Positions 7,068 to 15,722 of a stretch of 22,612 nucleotides of DNA are shown here, piece by piece. Position 1 is the first letter of the stretch, and the number at the start of each line of letters is the position of its first letter. The DNA is taken from assembly GCA_051005735.1 (NCBI GenBank), contig JBPCJB010000200.1:1-22612 (forward strand), read 5' to 3'. Made by a program: the position numbers and the translations under genes. The notes under the pieces are model-generated. The model did not search any database. It saw only the letters and a list, made by a program, of their open reading frames with translations, and had not been told where the DNA came from. The DNA comes from Gaiellasilicea sp051005735 (lineage in GTDB: Bacteria > Actinomycetota > Thermoleophilia > Gaiellales > Gaiellaceae).

Positions 7068-8200
7068 CGCGACGAAGCTACCTGCGCCAGCAGCTCTTCG
7101 AGCCTCCCGTAGACCCGCTCCTGCCGAAGGTGCTCGACCGAGGGCGCGGCGCCCTCGCGGAGGCGGTCTTGCAGCTCCGGATCGCCCAGGAGCCGCCGCA
7201 GCGCCGCGGCCAGCACGGCCGGATCGCCGGGCGGCACGAGCCGCCCGTTCTCGCCGTCGCGCACGATCTCGGGGACGCCGCCGACCGCGGTCGCGACGAC
7301 CGGCGTCCCAACCGCCAGCGCCTCGACGAGCGTGTGCGGGAAGTTCTCCCAGGCGGACGAGAGCACGGACGCGTCGGCGGCGCGAAAGAGCTTCAAGACC
7401 TCGTTGCGGCCGAGGGCGCCGAGGAAGCGGGCGCGTTCGCCGAGCCCGAGCTCGGCCGCTCGGCGCTCGAGCGTGGCGCGTTCGGGACCGTCCCCCGCCA
7501 GTAGTAGCGTCACTCCTTCGAGCTCGGCAAGAGCCGTCAGAGCAACGTCCAGCGCCTTCGCCGAGCCCAGGCGACCCGCGGACGCCAGGAGTGCCCCATC
7601 GACGCCCAGCTCGGCGCGCGCCTGCTCGCGCGTCGGCAACTCGGGCAGCTCCGGGGTCGCATTCTCGACCACGACGACCTGCTCAGGACGCAGCCCCCAG
7701 CCGAGCGCGTGCTCGCGCAGATAGGCGCTCGGGCAAACCACCAGAGAGGCTTGTCGCAGCGCGGTGTTCCGCAGCGCCCGCAAGGCGCCCACGCGAGCCC
7801 CGCCGTCGAAGCGCTGGAAGCCGTCGAGGTCGCCGTCGAAGAGCCCGAAGCGCCGCGTGCGCTCGTACGCCGGGTCGTCGGGGAGCTTGATGACGACAGG
7901 GCGGCGCGCCGCCCGCGTTCCAGCCACACCGCGCGTCAGCACCGAGTTGACGTAGACGACATCGGCCGCCCGCGCCAGCCGGCCGAGCCGCAGCGCGAAC
8001 GCCGCATGCCGAAGGCCGGGCGGCAACCCGCGACCGACCCAGTGCACCGGATAGGCCTCGGCTGCCGGCGCGGTCACCGCAGTCGTCAGCGCCTCGACCC
8101 GATGGCCGCCTGCGTGCAGACGCGCCGCGAGCTCGGGCGAGTGGCTGGCCGGCCCGCCCACGTCGGGCGGCCAGATCCCGGAGACGATCAGCACGTTCAC
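7064..8200 (-). CDS. GT4-family glycosyltransferase (pair B, first copy)
   Basis: 378 residues from a GTG at 8198-8200, overlapping the flippase stop as GTGA. It starts VNVLIVSGIWPPDVGGPASH and carries VVIKLPDDPAYERTRRFGLF, ASLVVCPSAYLREHALGWGL, LLASAGRLGSAKALDVALTAL and the donor signature ENFPHTLVE followed by ALAVGTPVVATAVGGVPEIV. Both GT-B domains are complete. Longer readings upstream of the GTG are antisense-like Arg-rich sequence inside the flippase gene and were discarded. It is the first transferase after the flippase; its near-copy follows directly downstream, with differences concentrated in the first half, where acceptor choice is made. Confidence 0.93.
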   Translation of the reverse strand: MNVLIVSGIWPPDVGGPASHSPELAARLHAGGHRVEALTTAVTAPAAEAYPVHWVGRGLPPGLRHAAFALRLGRLARAADVVYVNSVLTRGVAGTRAARRPVVIKLPDDPAYERTRRFGLFDGDLDGFQRFDGGARVGALRALRNTALRQASLVVCPSAYLREHALGWGLRPEQVVVVENATPELPELPTREQARAELGVDGALLASAGRLGSAKALDVALTALAELEGVTLLLAGDGPERATLERRAAELGLGERARFLGALGRNEVLKLFRAADASVLSSAWENFPHTLVEALAVGTPVVATAVGGVPEIVRDGENGRLVPPGDPAVLAAALRRLLGDPELQDRLREGAAPSVEHLRQERVYGRLEELLAQVASSR

Positions 8201-9462
8201 GCGAGCGCGCCCTGCCGGATCCGGGCGAAGACGACGCTCCAGGCGAGCGCGAAGACGACCGTCGCGACAAGCGTCGCCGCCGCCGCCCCGGTCGCTCCCC
8301 ACTCGAGGCCGAGCACGACGACGAGCGGTAGGAGCACCGCGGTCTCGAGCCCGTGGGTCACGAGCCGCAGGTTCGGCCGTCCGATCGCGACCGGCAGCGA
8401 CTTCGTCCAGCCGATCGCGAGCTGGATCCCCGCGGCGACGAGGATCAGCCGGGCGGCGTCCGTCGCGTCCAGGTAGCGCGCTCCGAAGACGAGCCGGATC
8501 AGATCCGGCATCAGCCAGACGAAGACCGGCACGACCGCGAGCATCAGCGGCGTCGCGATCAGCGTGTACCGGCGGACGCCGGCGAGGACGCTCGCCTGCG
8601 CGCCCCGCTCCCAGGCGCGGGTCTGCTCCGTGAGCAGGATCAGCCGCACCGGCGCGCTCACCGCGGCGAAGCCCGACTGGGGGGCCTGGGCGATTCGGAA
8701 GATGCCGACCTGCGTCGGTCCGGCCGCGACGCCGAGGAGCAGCGGCGCGAGCGCCGCGCGCAACGAGAGGAGCCCGGTCGCGGCACTCGACTGGAGCACG
8801 AAGGCGACGATTCCGTTGCGGTCCTCCTCGAGCCGCTCCGCCGGCACTCGCGGGAAGCGTCGGAACGCCGCCAGCCCGACCGCGCCCACGACGCACGTGG
8901 AGACGGCCTGGGCGATCCCGATCCCGAGCACCATCTCGACGACGCCGTACTGCGCGCCGACTGCGATCGCGAGCAGCCGCAGTCCCATCGAGACTGTTTG
9001 GAAGAGGCCGCGCAGGTCGTAGCGCCCGCGCAGGAGAAGGGCGGTCGCCGAGACGTTCTCCGGCGACTGGAGGAGCGGCAGCGGCGCCGCGGCGACGAAC
9101 CCCCAGGTGAGCCCGTCGCTCGAGAAGATCGCATCCGCGATCGGCGCGAGCGCGAGCAGCGCGAGTCCCGCGAGGGCGCCGCCGAGCAGCTTCAGGTGAA
9201 GCGCCGAGCGGAAGAGCCTGCGCAGCCGACCCCACTGCTCCGAGGAGACGTAGCGGAAGCCGTATTTCGTCAGCGACTCCTCGACGGTCAGGTCGAGCAG
9301 GACCTGGAAGAATCCTGCTGCGACGAAGACGGTCGCGAAGAGCCCGAAGTCGTCCTTCGAGAGCGATCGCGCCGCGACGACCGTGCCGAGCACCCCGAGA
9401 GCGGTCGATCCATAGAGGCCGGCGGCGGTCGCAAAACGGCGCCAGAGAAGCCGCGAGCCCAT
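8197..9462 (-). CDS. Wzx-like polysaccharide flippase (MOP/MATE superfamily)
   Basis: 421 residues from the ATG at 9460-9462. Successive hydrophobic stretches separated by short charged loops suggest 12 to 14 membrane helices, including FATAAGLYGSTALGVLGTVV near the N-terminus, LLGGALAGLALLALAPIADA in the first half and TAVLLPLVVVLGLEWGATGA near the end. The N-terminal ARSLSKDDFGLFATVFVAAG matches the opening of polysaccharide-biosynthesis flippases, which move undecaprenyl-linked repeat units across the membrane. It is the first gene of the minus-strand operon, only 17 bp from the divergent Wzy/ligase-like gene, fitting a Wzx/Wzy-type locus. The substrate glycan cannot be inferred. Confidence 0.88.
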   Translation of the reverse strand: MGSRLLWRRFATAAGLYGSTALGVLGTVVAARSLSKDDFGLFATVFVAAGFFQVLLDLTVEESLTKYGFRYVSSEQWGRLRRLFRSALHLKLLGGALAGLALLALAPIADAIFSSDGLTWGFVAAAPLPLLQSPENVSATALLLRGRYDLRGLFQTVSMGLRLLAIAVGAQYGVVEMVLGIGIAQAVSTCVVGAVGLAAFRRFPRVPAERLEEDRNGIVAFVLQSSAATGLLSLRAALAPLLLGVAAGPTQVGIFRIAQAPQSGFAAVSAPVRLILLTEQTRAWERGAQASVLAGVRRYTLIATPLMLAVVPVFVWLMPDLIRLVFGARYLDATDAARLILVAAGIQLAIGWTKSLPVAIGRPNLRLVTHGLETAVLLPLVVVLGLEWGATGAAAATLVATVVFALAWSVVFARIRQGALA

Positions 9463-9473
9463 CTAGGCAGGCC

Positions 9474-9481
9474 AGTATAGT
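9474..9481. promoter_or_regulatory. Overlapping divergent -10 elements between the two operons
   Basis: The whole gap between the two head-to-head operons is 9463-9479. It contains AGTATAGT, which reads TATAGT on the plus strand (9476-9481) and TATACT on the minus strand (9474-9479), each one mismatch from TATAAT. Transcripts starting about 7 nt beyond each would begin near 9487 and 9467, giving a leaderless or near-leaderless message on both sides. No convincing -35 box or Shine-Dalgarno sequence is visible. The promoter call is inferred from sequence and gene layout. Confidence 0.5.
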
Positions 9482-10850
9482 GGCCGCGTTGACGGCCCTT
9501 TCCCGCACGGCTGCGCGCGTCCGGCAACCGGCCGTCGCCCGGCTCGGCGCGCTCTTTCTCGCAGCAAGCGTGCCCGTGCTGCTCCTCCACGTGGACTACC
9601 AGCCGCACGTCACGCTCGACCTCGGCGGCACAGATGCCTCGTTCAAGCTCTCGGATCTCGCCGTGCTCGCGCTTGCGGCGGCAGCCGTTTTGGTGCTCGT
9701 ACGCGACGGCGTCGGCTCGCTTCGCCCGGTCGTCGTCGTCCTCGCGCCGGCCGTGGCGCTACTCATGTGGATCTGCGTCGGCCTCGTCATCGGCGCAGGC
9801 TCGGATCGTCCGTACGCGGCCGCTGCCCACCTCGTCACCGCCGCGGGTTTCGTCGAGTACGCGCTGATCGCGGTCGCCGTGCCGGTCCTCGTCCGCTCGG
9901 CGGCTGCGCTCCAACTCGTGCTCTGGACGCTCGTCGGTTGGCTCGCCGTGCTGGACGTCGTCGGACTCGCGCAGTTCGCCGGCGCGGGAGACACGGCTGC
10001 GGGGGGCCGCCAGCCGTCCTGGATCGGCTACCACGACCTCGCCGCAGCCGGCGCGACGACGCTCGCGATCGGGCTCGTCGCGGTCGCGCTCGGGGAGGAG
10101 CGCTGGCCCGTAGGACGACTCCGCGAGGCCGCGTGCGTGGTGGGCTCCGTCGGGCTCATTCTCTCCGGCTCGGTGGGAGGAGCGCTCGGGCTCGTCGCGG
10201 CAGCCGCTCTCGTCATCACGGTGGCCGCTCTCGCGCGGTCCCTGACTGCGAGGCGGCTCGTGGCCGTCGGAGGGATCGTGCTTGCGACCGTCGTCGGCGT
10301 CGTCGCCCTCCGCGGCGGCGACCTCGCCCAGTTCGGACGGTTCGTCGGCGTGCTCGAGGCGCAGGAGACGACGAGCGAGGACGTGCAGACGTACTCGCAC
10401 CGGACGCTGCTCGGCTACTTCGGCCTGCGCGTCTTCGCCGACCAGCCGGTAGCCGGAGCGGGCTGGCAGGCGACGCAGGAGTTCGCGACCCTGGAGCCGT
10501 ATCTCGCCGACGCGCACGACCGCTTCCCGGACGTGGCGGCGCAGGCCTTTCCCTCGCCCGCTGAGCCATACGGTGTCCAGAACGCCTACGTGCAGGCGCT
10601 CGCCGATCTCGGTCTCGTCGGCCTCGCGGTCTTCCTCGCCGCGCTGGCGATCCCGATCGCTATCGGCGCCCGAGCCGCGCTCCGCCGGGCGGCGCCCGGC
10701 ACGGCGCTCGCCGGCGCGGCCGTCGTGCTTGCCTGCGCCGGCGCCTGGACAGCTCAGGGACTCGTCGCGGGCCTCCCGCTCGACGCCCTCACCTGGTTCG
10801 GCGTCGGGCTCGTTGCCGCCAGCCTCTCGACTCCGCTTGCCGATGGCTGA
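9480..10850 (+). CDS. O-antigen ligase / Wzy polymerase-like membrane protein
   Basis: 456 residues from a GTG at 9480-9482. Hydrophobic segments are spread along the whole protein, for example AVARLGALFLAASVPVLLLH, VVVVLAPAVALLMWICVGLV and AGAAVVLACAGAWTAQGLVA, suggesting 10 or more membrane helices. The large loop carries the Wzy_C/WaaL pattern: SHRTLLGYFGLRVFADQPVAGAGW, then VQNAYVQALADLGLVGLAVF, which matches the His/Asn-Tyr-Leu helix motif of the family with Gln-Asn in place of His-Asn. Such proteins polymerise repeat units or ligate glycan to its carrier outside the membrane. If the -10 at 9476-9481 is real, the GTG is not transcribed and the TTG at 9489 becomes the likely start. It heads the plus-strand operon. 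Confidence 0.85.
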   Translation: MAALTALSRTAARVRQPAVARLGALFLAASVPVLLLHVDYQPHVTLDLGGTDASFKLSDLAVLALAAAAVLVLVRDGVGSLRPVVVVLAPAVALLMWICVGLVIGAGSDRPYAAAAHLVTAAGFVEYALIAVAVPVLVRSAAALQLVLWTLVGWLAVLDVVGLAQFAGAGDTAAGGRQPSWIGYHDLAAAGATTLAIGLVAVALGEERWPVGRLREAACVVGSVGLILSGSVGGALGLVAAAALVITVAALARSLTARRLVAVGGIVLATVVGVVALRGGDLAQFGRFVGVLEAQETTSEDVQTYSHRTLLGYFGLRVFADQPVAGAGWQATQEFATLEPYLADAHDRFPDVAAQAFPSPAEPYGVQNAYVQALADLGLVGLAVFLAALAIPIAIGARAALRRAAPGTALAGAAVVLACAGAWTAQGLVAGLPLDALTWFGVGLVAASLSTPLADG

Positions 10851-11537
10851 GTGGCCGGGCGAGGCGCGACGCAACCCGTCGCCAACGTCGGCCACGTACG
10901 TCGTTCGCGCGCCGCTCGCGCGCTGGCTGGAGCGTGAGGGGGCCTCGTCGGCAGGCAAGCGCGTGCTCGACGTCGGCTGCGGGGTCAAGCCCTACTACCC
11001 CTACTTCGCGGCCGCCGCGAGCTACGTCGGCGTCGACGTCGTCGAGAACCCCGCGGCCGACCTGCTCGGCCCGGTCGAGGCGCTGCCGGTCGAGGACGCA
11101 TCGTTCGACGTCGTCCTCTGCAACCAGGTGCTCGAGCACTGCGACGACCCCGCTCAGGCCGTCCGCGAGCTGCGCCGCGTCACTGCCTCCGGGGGACGCG
11201 TGCTCGCGTCCACGCACGGGGTGCAGGTGTACCATCCGGCGCCAAACGATCTCTGGCGCTGGACGCATGCGGGGCTCGAGCGACTCTTCCACGAGAACGG
11301 GGAATGGGCGACGCTCGACGTGCGACCCGGCGCCGGGACGACCGCCTGCCTCGGAATGCTGCTCACTCACACCATCGAGCTCGTCGCCGGCCGAGCGCAC
11401 CTGCGCCCGGCTGTGCGGCCGCTCGTCTGGAGCGTGAACCGGCTCGCCGAGGCGATCGACGGGCGGGTCGAGTCGCTGCGGGAGCCGATCCCGGGGACGA
11501 TCTTCGCCAACTACCACGTCGTCGCGGAGGCGTCCGC

Positions 11538-11541
<4 letters not shown>
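10843..11541 (+). CDS. Class I SAM-dependent methyltransferase
   Basis: 232 residues from the ATG at 10843-10845, which overlaps the end of the previous gene by 8 bp. Motif I is RVLDVGCGVKPYYPYF (about 41-56), followed by the acidic strand end YVGVDVVEN, the post-II strand SFDVVLCNQVLEHCDDPAQA and ASGGRVLASTHG, all typical of Methyltransf_11-type enzymes. The downstream part, with YHPAPNDLWRWTHAGLERLF, resembles methyltransferases found in glycan clusters. It probably methylates a sugar hydroxyl or another small group of the repeat unit; this role is inferred from location. The epimerase gene starts inside its stop codon (ATGA), so the two are coupled. Confidence 0.87.
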
Positions 11542-12456
<915 letters not shown>

Positions 12457-12464
<8 letters not shown>

Positions 12465-13626
12465 ATCTCCGATCCGCGTCCTGCGGGTGATCGCGAGGCT
12501 GAACATGGGCGGCCCGGCGCTCCACGTCGCCTACCTCTCGGCGAGACTCGCGGCGCGCGGCTACGAGACGACCCTCGTTGCGGGCTCGCTCGCTCGCGGC
12601 GAGGGCTCGATGGCGTACGTGGCCGAGGATCTCGGCGTCCGCGTCGTCAAGCTCGACGCGCTCTCACGAGAGATCTCGCCGCTTCGCGACGCGCTCTCGG
12701 TGCTGCGGTTGGCGCGCCTGATCCGCGAGCAGCGCCCGCAGATCCTGCACACGCACACAGCGAAGGCCGGCACCGTCGGGAGGCTCGCGGCCCTGCTCGC
12801 GGGCGACGCGCGACCGCCGATCGTCGTCCATACGTTCCACGGCCATGTCCTCCACGGCTACTTCGGCCCGCTCAAGTCGCAGGCCTTCCGCCTGCTCGAG
12901 CAGGTGCTCGCGCGGATGACGACACGGCTGATCGCGGTCAGCCCGCAGGTGCGCGACGACCTCGTCTCGCTCGGGGTCGCATCCGCGCAGAAGTTCTCCG
13001 TCGTTCGGCTCGGGATCGAGCTCGGCGAGCGGGTGCAGACGCAGGTGGCCGGCGCCGAGGCGCGCGCGCGGCTCGGGATCGCGCCAGAACGGTTCGTCGT
13101 CGGCTGGGTCGGCCGGATGACCGGCGTCAAGCGCACGGACGATGTGCTCCAGAGCCTGGCGCGGTTGCGCGAGCGAGACGTCGACGGCGTTCTGCTGCTC
13201 GTCGGCGACGGGCCGGACCGCGACGCCGTCGAGCGGCGGGCGAGCGAGCTCGGAATCATCCGGCACTGTTATTTCCTCGGCTACCAGGAGGACGTCTCGG
13301 GCTGGTACCAGGCGTTCGACGCGCTGATCCTCCCCTCGGCGAACGAGGGGACGCCCGTCGTCGTGATCGAGGCACTCGCCGCCGGATGCCCGGTCGTCGC
13401 GACGAGCGTCGGCGGCGTCCCCGACGTCGTCCGCGAGGGCGTCGACGGCTTCCTCGTCCCGGCGGGGGACGTCGAAGCCCTGGCGGAGCGCCTCGCGCGG
13501 CTGGCGAGCGATCCCGAGCTCCGCGCGACGATGGGCGAAGCCGGACGCGAGAGCGTCCCCTCGCGCTACGCAGTCGAGCGCCTCGTCGGCGACGTCGACG
13601 ACTTGTACCGCTCGCTGCTGGCGTGA
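12457..13626 (+). CDS. GT4-family glycosyltransferase
   Basis: 389 residues from a TTG at 12457-12459, overlapping the epimerase end by 8 bp (TTGTCTGA), the same spacing as the first junction of this operon. It begins with IRVLRVIARLNMGGPALHVA, then ILHTHTAKAGTVGRLAALL and VVHTFHGHVLHGYFGPLKS, motifs of GT4 enzymes that use lipid-linked or membrane acceptors. The donor half has VVGWVGRMTGVKRTDDVLQSL and the complete E-x7-E signature NEGTPVVVIE with ALAAGCPVVATSVGGVPDVV. It ends the plus-strand operon. It is not a close copy of the minus-strand transferases, so it probably makes a different linkage. Confidence 0.93.
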
Positions 13627-13654
13627 GCTCGTCGGCAGCGGATTCGTCGCCTAT

Positions 13655-14230
13655 GTGTGGGACGATGACGCGCGCATTCCGCTTCTCGTTGCGGTCGTGC
13701 TCCTGGCGGCGATCGCGACGTCGAGCTCCGACGCGGCGGGCACGGCTCGCTGGCAGCCGCGCGAAGCCGAGACGAAGGTCATGGCCGCCGTCTGGGCGGA
13801 TCACCGGATCGTGATCGGAGCGACGTGCCTGGGGCTCGACCCGATTCTCCGTGGCCGCGAGCAGGTCTCGTCGCGCTTCTCGTGCGGCTTGCAGGTCTGG
13901 CTGCGACCCGCTCGCGTCTCGCTCGCCCGCTGGGACGAGATGGGTGCGGCGTTCAGGAAGCGCGACGTCCAGACGATCTACAGGCTGCTCGGTGTCTCGG
14001 CGGGCGCAACGCCGACCGAGGTCGAGGCGGCGGCGCAGCGCTGGGGTCTCGCGAATCCGCGCGCCATGGCGAGCGGGCTGCAAGTGCTCTTCGACGAGCT
14101 CGAAGACGACACGCCCTGCGATCCCGGCAACCGCGTTCAACCGCGCGGTCGCGGTGCGGCGGCAACTGTTCAACGCGATCCCGGAGGTCGAGGCGTTCTA
14201 CGTCGACAATCAGACCTAATGCGGGAATGA
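13655..14230 (+). CDS. Secreted hypothetical protein, frame probably broken near its 3' end
   Basis: From a GTG at 13655 the frame gives 191 residues. The start has a short acidic/basic stretch followed by the hydrophobic run IPLLVAVVLLAAIATSSSDAAG, which looks like a signal peptide. Then come a possible secreted domain with two cysteines (Cys58 and Cys77, in IGATCLGL and SRFSCGLQV) and a region that includes VQTIYRLLGVSAGATPTEVE. I do not recognise the family with confidence. After about residue 155 the frame turns into low-complexity Gly/Arg sequence, while another frame becomes coding-like from about 14118, so the true product is probably truncated or frameshifted. It lies 28 bp after the polysaccharide operon, with no clear Shine-Dalgarno sequence. 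Confidence 0.45.
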   Translation: MWDDDARIPLLVAVVLLAAIATSSSDAAGTARWQPREAETKVMAAVWADHRIVIGATCLGLDPILRGREQVSSRFSCGLQVWLRPARVSLARWDEMGAAFRKRDVQTIYRLLGVSAGATPTEVEAAAQRWGLANPRAMASGLQVLFDELEDDTPCDPGNRVQPRGRGAAATVQRDPGGRGVLRRQSDLMRE

Positions 14231-14345
14231 CGGTGGCGAAGCTGCGCCGGATCGCCTGAACGTCAGCGGCGCCCTCTCGATCGTCCGCGCGACGAGCGCC
14301 AAGTACTGCGTCGAGCTGACGGGCTCCCTCCGTGACGTGGTCAGA
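14118..14345 (+). pseudogene. Pilin-like C-terminal remnant, broken by frameshifts
   Basis: Three pieces in changing frames read like one protein. The first, ending AIPEVEAFYVDNQT (to 14216), is followed by a TAA. Removing one A at the stop region continues as YAGMTVAKLRRI (14221-14252), and a further shift gives LNVSGALSIVRATSAKYCVELTG (about 14256-14324). This order resembles the C-terminal domain of type IV pilin-like or type II secretion pseudopilin-like proteins of actinobacteria, where an AIPAxEAYYADNGTY-type helix precedes a GMT strand and a TYCVE ending. The hydrophobic N-terminal methylation helix is missing. The similarity is from memory of such families and needs a profile search. 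Confidence 0.45.
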
Positions 14346-14455
14346 TGCCGGCCCAGGCGGCGCGCCGACCTTCGGGCGCTGCAGCCGAGGCTAGCTCAAC
14401 TGCGGATCGCGTAGATCGAGCGCATGTCGCTCGGCTCTTGATCGCCCGCCTGAAA

Positions 14456-15589
14456 TCAGCTACCGGCGCGCGGCCGGGACGGCGCCCCGATCCATTCCGC
14501 GAAGAGCGGGTCGACGATCGCGTACTTTCGCTCGTGGAGCTCGATCTCGGCGGCCGCAAGCAGTCGGGGGAGCGCCTTCCGGACCATGTCCTTGGTCAGG
14601 CTGAGCCGCCGTAGGACGTCCGTCCGGTACGGTGAGCCGCCACCGTCGATGAGCGCCCTCAGGGTTTTCTGCTGCGACGTGTCGAGCCCACGCCACTGCG
14701 CCTCGAACTCGGCATCCAGCTCGTCGAGCGCGGCCTGATGCGCCCTCTCCCAGTCCGCGAACGTCGCCGTCTCGCCCTGATCGACCTCTTCCCAGACGAG
14801 ATGGGCGAGGAGCATCGCCTGCTTCGGATGCCCGTCGGCGGATTCGAGGAGCGGGTTGAGCGCATCGCCCACATCACGGCCCGTCTCCCGGAAACGCTCG
14901 ACGACGTATGCGGCGATGTCCTCGTCGGCGAGCCGGCCGAGTCGCATCGGCACGGCCGATCCGTACAGCGGACGATCCCGGCTCTCGAAGAGCTGCTTCA
15001 TCAGGCCCGGCTCCGAGCCGGCGAAGACGTAGGACGCGACGGAGCCGTGGTACTGGATGTGGCTCCGGATCAGCCCGTCTAGGCCGGGGATCTTGTCGAT
15101 GTCCTGGAACTCGTCGAGCACGATGCACGCTCGATAGCCGCCGTGCTTCTCCAGCTCGAGCGGGAGCGCGAGGAGCGTGTGCAGAGCGGGTAGGGGATCG
15201 GCCTTGGAGTCGAGCTGCAGGCGGGCGCTGATCCCGTAGGCGCCCAAGGAGAGCCCGACTCCCGTGGTCTTCAAGAACGAATCGACCTTGCCGCGGATAG
15301 CGCCCTTGAGCTGCTGGGAGTAGGCCCGCTCGAATCTCACGGCCACGTCGGCCAGGGAAACCGCGCGGTAGAGGTCGACGTGAATCGGGACGAGCCCCTC
15401 CTCCGTCGCCCCTTCCTGGAGCGCTTTCAAGAGCAGGCTGGTCTTTCCGTACTTCCTCGGCGCGTAGAGCCGAACGTAGTGTCCTCCCACGGCCTTCTTC
15501 AGCAGCTCGTGCGTCTCGTCGTCACGATCGATGACGTCCTCGGCGGCGAGTGGGTGAGAGTAGATGAAGGGGTTGAGATCGTCGATCAT
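14456..15589 (-). CDS. ATPase_2-like STAND/AAA ATPase with C-terminal winged helix
   Basis: 377 residues from the ATG at 15587-15589. It begins IDDLNPFIYSHPLAAEDVID, the opening of the archaeal-type ATPase family, followed by Walker A APRKYGKTS (43-51, Ala where the first Gly is usual) and Walker B CIVLDE (155-160). A sensor-like FAGSEPGLMKQLFESRDRP follows, and after a helical region a winged-helix-like domain GSPYRTDVLRRLSLTKDMVRKALPRL ends in IVDPLFAEWI. Family members act as single-gene ATPases of poorly known role. No partner gene lies beside it. A start at the ATG at 15614-15616 (MCSLTDYARM) is possible, but it would place a perfect palindrome inside the gene. The gene looks intact while both sides hold decayed genes. 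Confidence 0.85.
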   Translation of the reverse strand: MIDDLNPFIYSHPLAAEDVIDRDDETHELLKKAVGGHYVRLYAPRKYGKTSLLLKALQEGATEEGLVPIHVDLYRAVSLADVAVRFERAYSQQLKGAIRGKVDSFLKTTGVGLSLGAYGISARLQLDSKADPLPALHTLLALPLELEKHGGYRACIVLDEFQDIDKIPGLDGLIRSHIQYHGSVASYVFAGSEPGLMKQLFESRDRPLYGSAVPMRLGRLADEDIAAYVVERFRETGRDVGDALNPLLESADGHPKQAMLLAHLVWEEVDQGETATFADWERAHQAALDELDAEFEAQWRGLDTSQQKTLRALIDGGGSPYRTDVLRRLSLTKDMVRKALPRLLAAAEIELHERKYAIVDPLFAEWIGAPSRPRAGS

Positions 15590-15595
15590 GCGAGC

Positions 15596-15635
15596 GTAGT
15601 CTGTCAGACTACACATAAGTAGTCCGTTAGACGCA
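15596..15635. promoter_or_regulatory. Two palindromic operator-like sites upstream of the ATPase
   Basis: The first site, 15596-15612, is GTAGTCTGTCAGACTAC, a perfect palindrome with 8-bp arms and a 1-base centre, ending 6 bp upstream of the ATPase start. A second, weaker copy at 15619-15635 is GTAGTCCGTTAGACGCA, 12 of 17 bases matching, with a 23-bp centre-to-centre spacing, about two helical turns. Symmetric tandem sites of this kind are typical of a dimeric repressor. The ATPase's own winged-helix end makes self-regulation possible but unproven. Confidence 0.65.
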
Positions 15636-15722
15636 AGAGCGCTGGGTCGCGCGACGCCTACAGGCTCACGCTCCAGGGAGACCGCGTAGAGAAGGAAGCT
15701 GTCGCGACGGGGCGAAACACTC

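Noticed and set aside
8201..9508. N-terminal extension of the first pair-B glycosyltransferase, with an 814-codon frame
   Set aside because: It lies wholly within the flippase gene, reads as low-complexity Arg/Gly sequence, and the GT4 fold begins at 8200.
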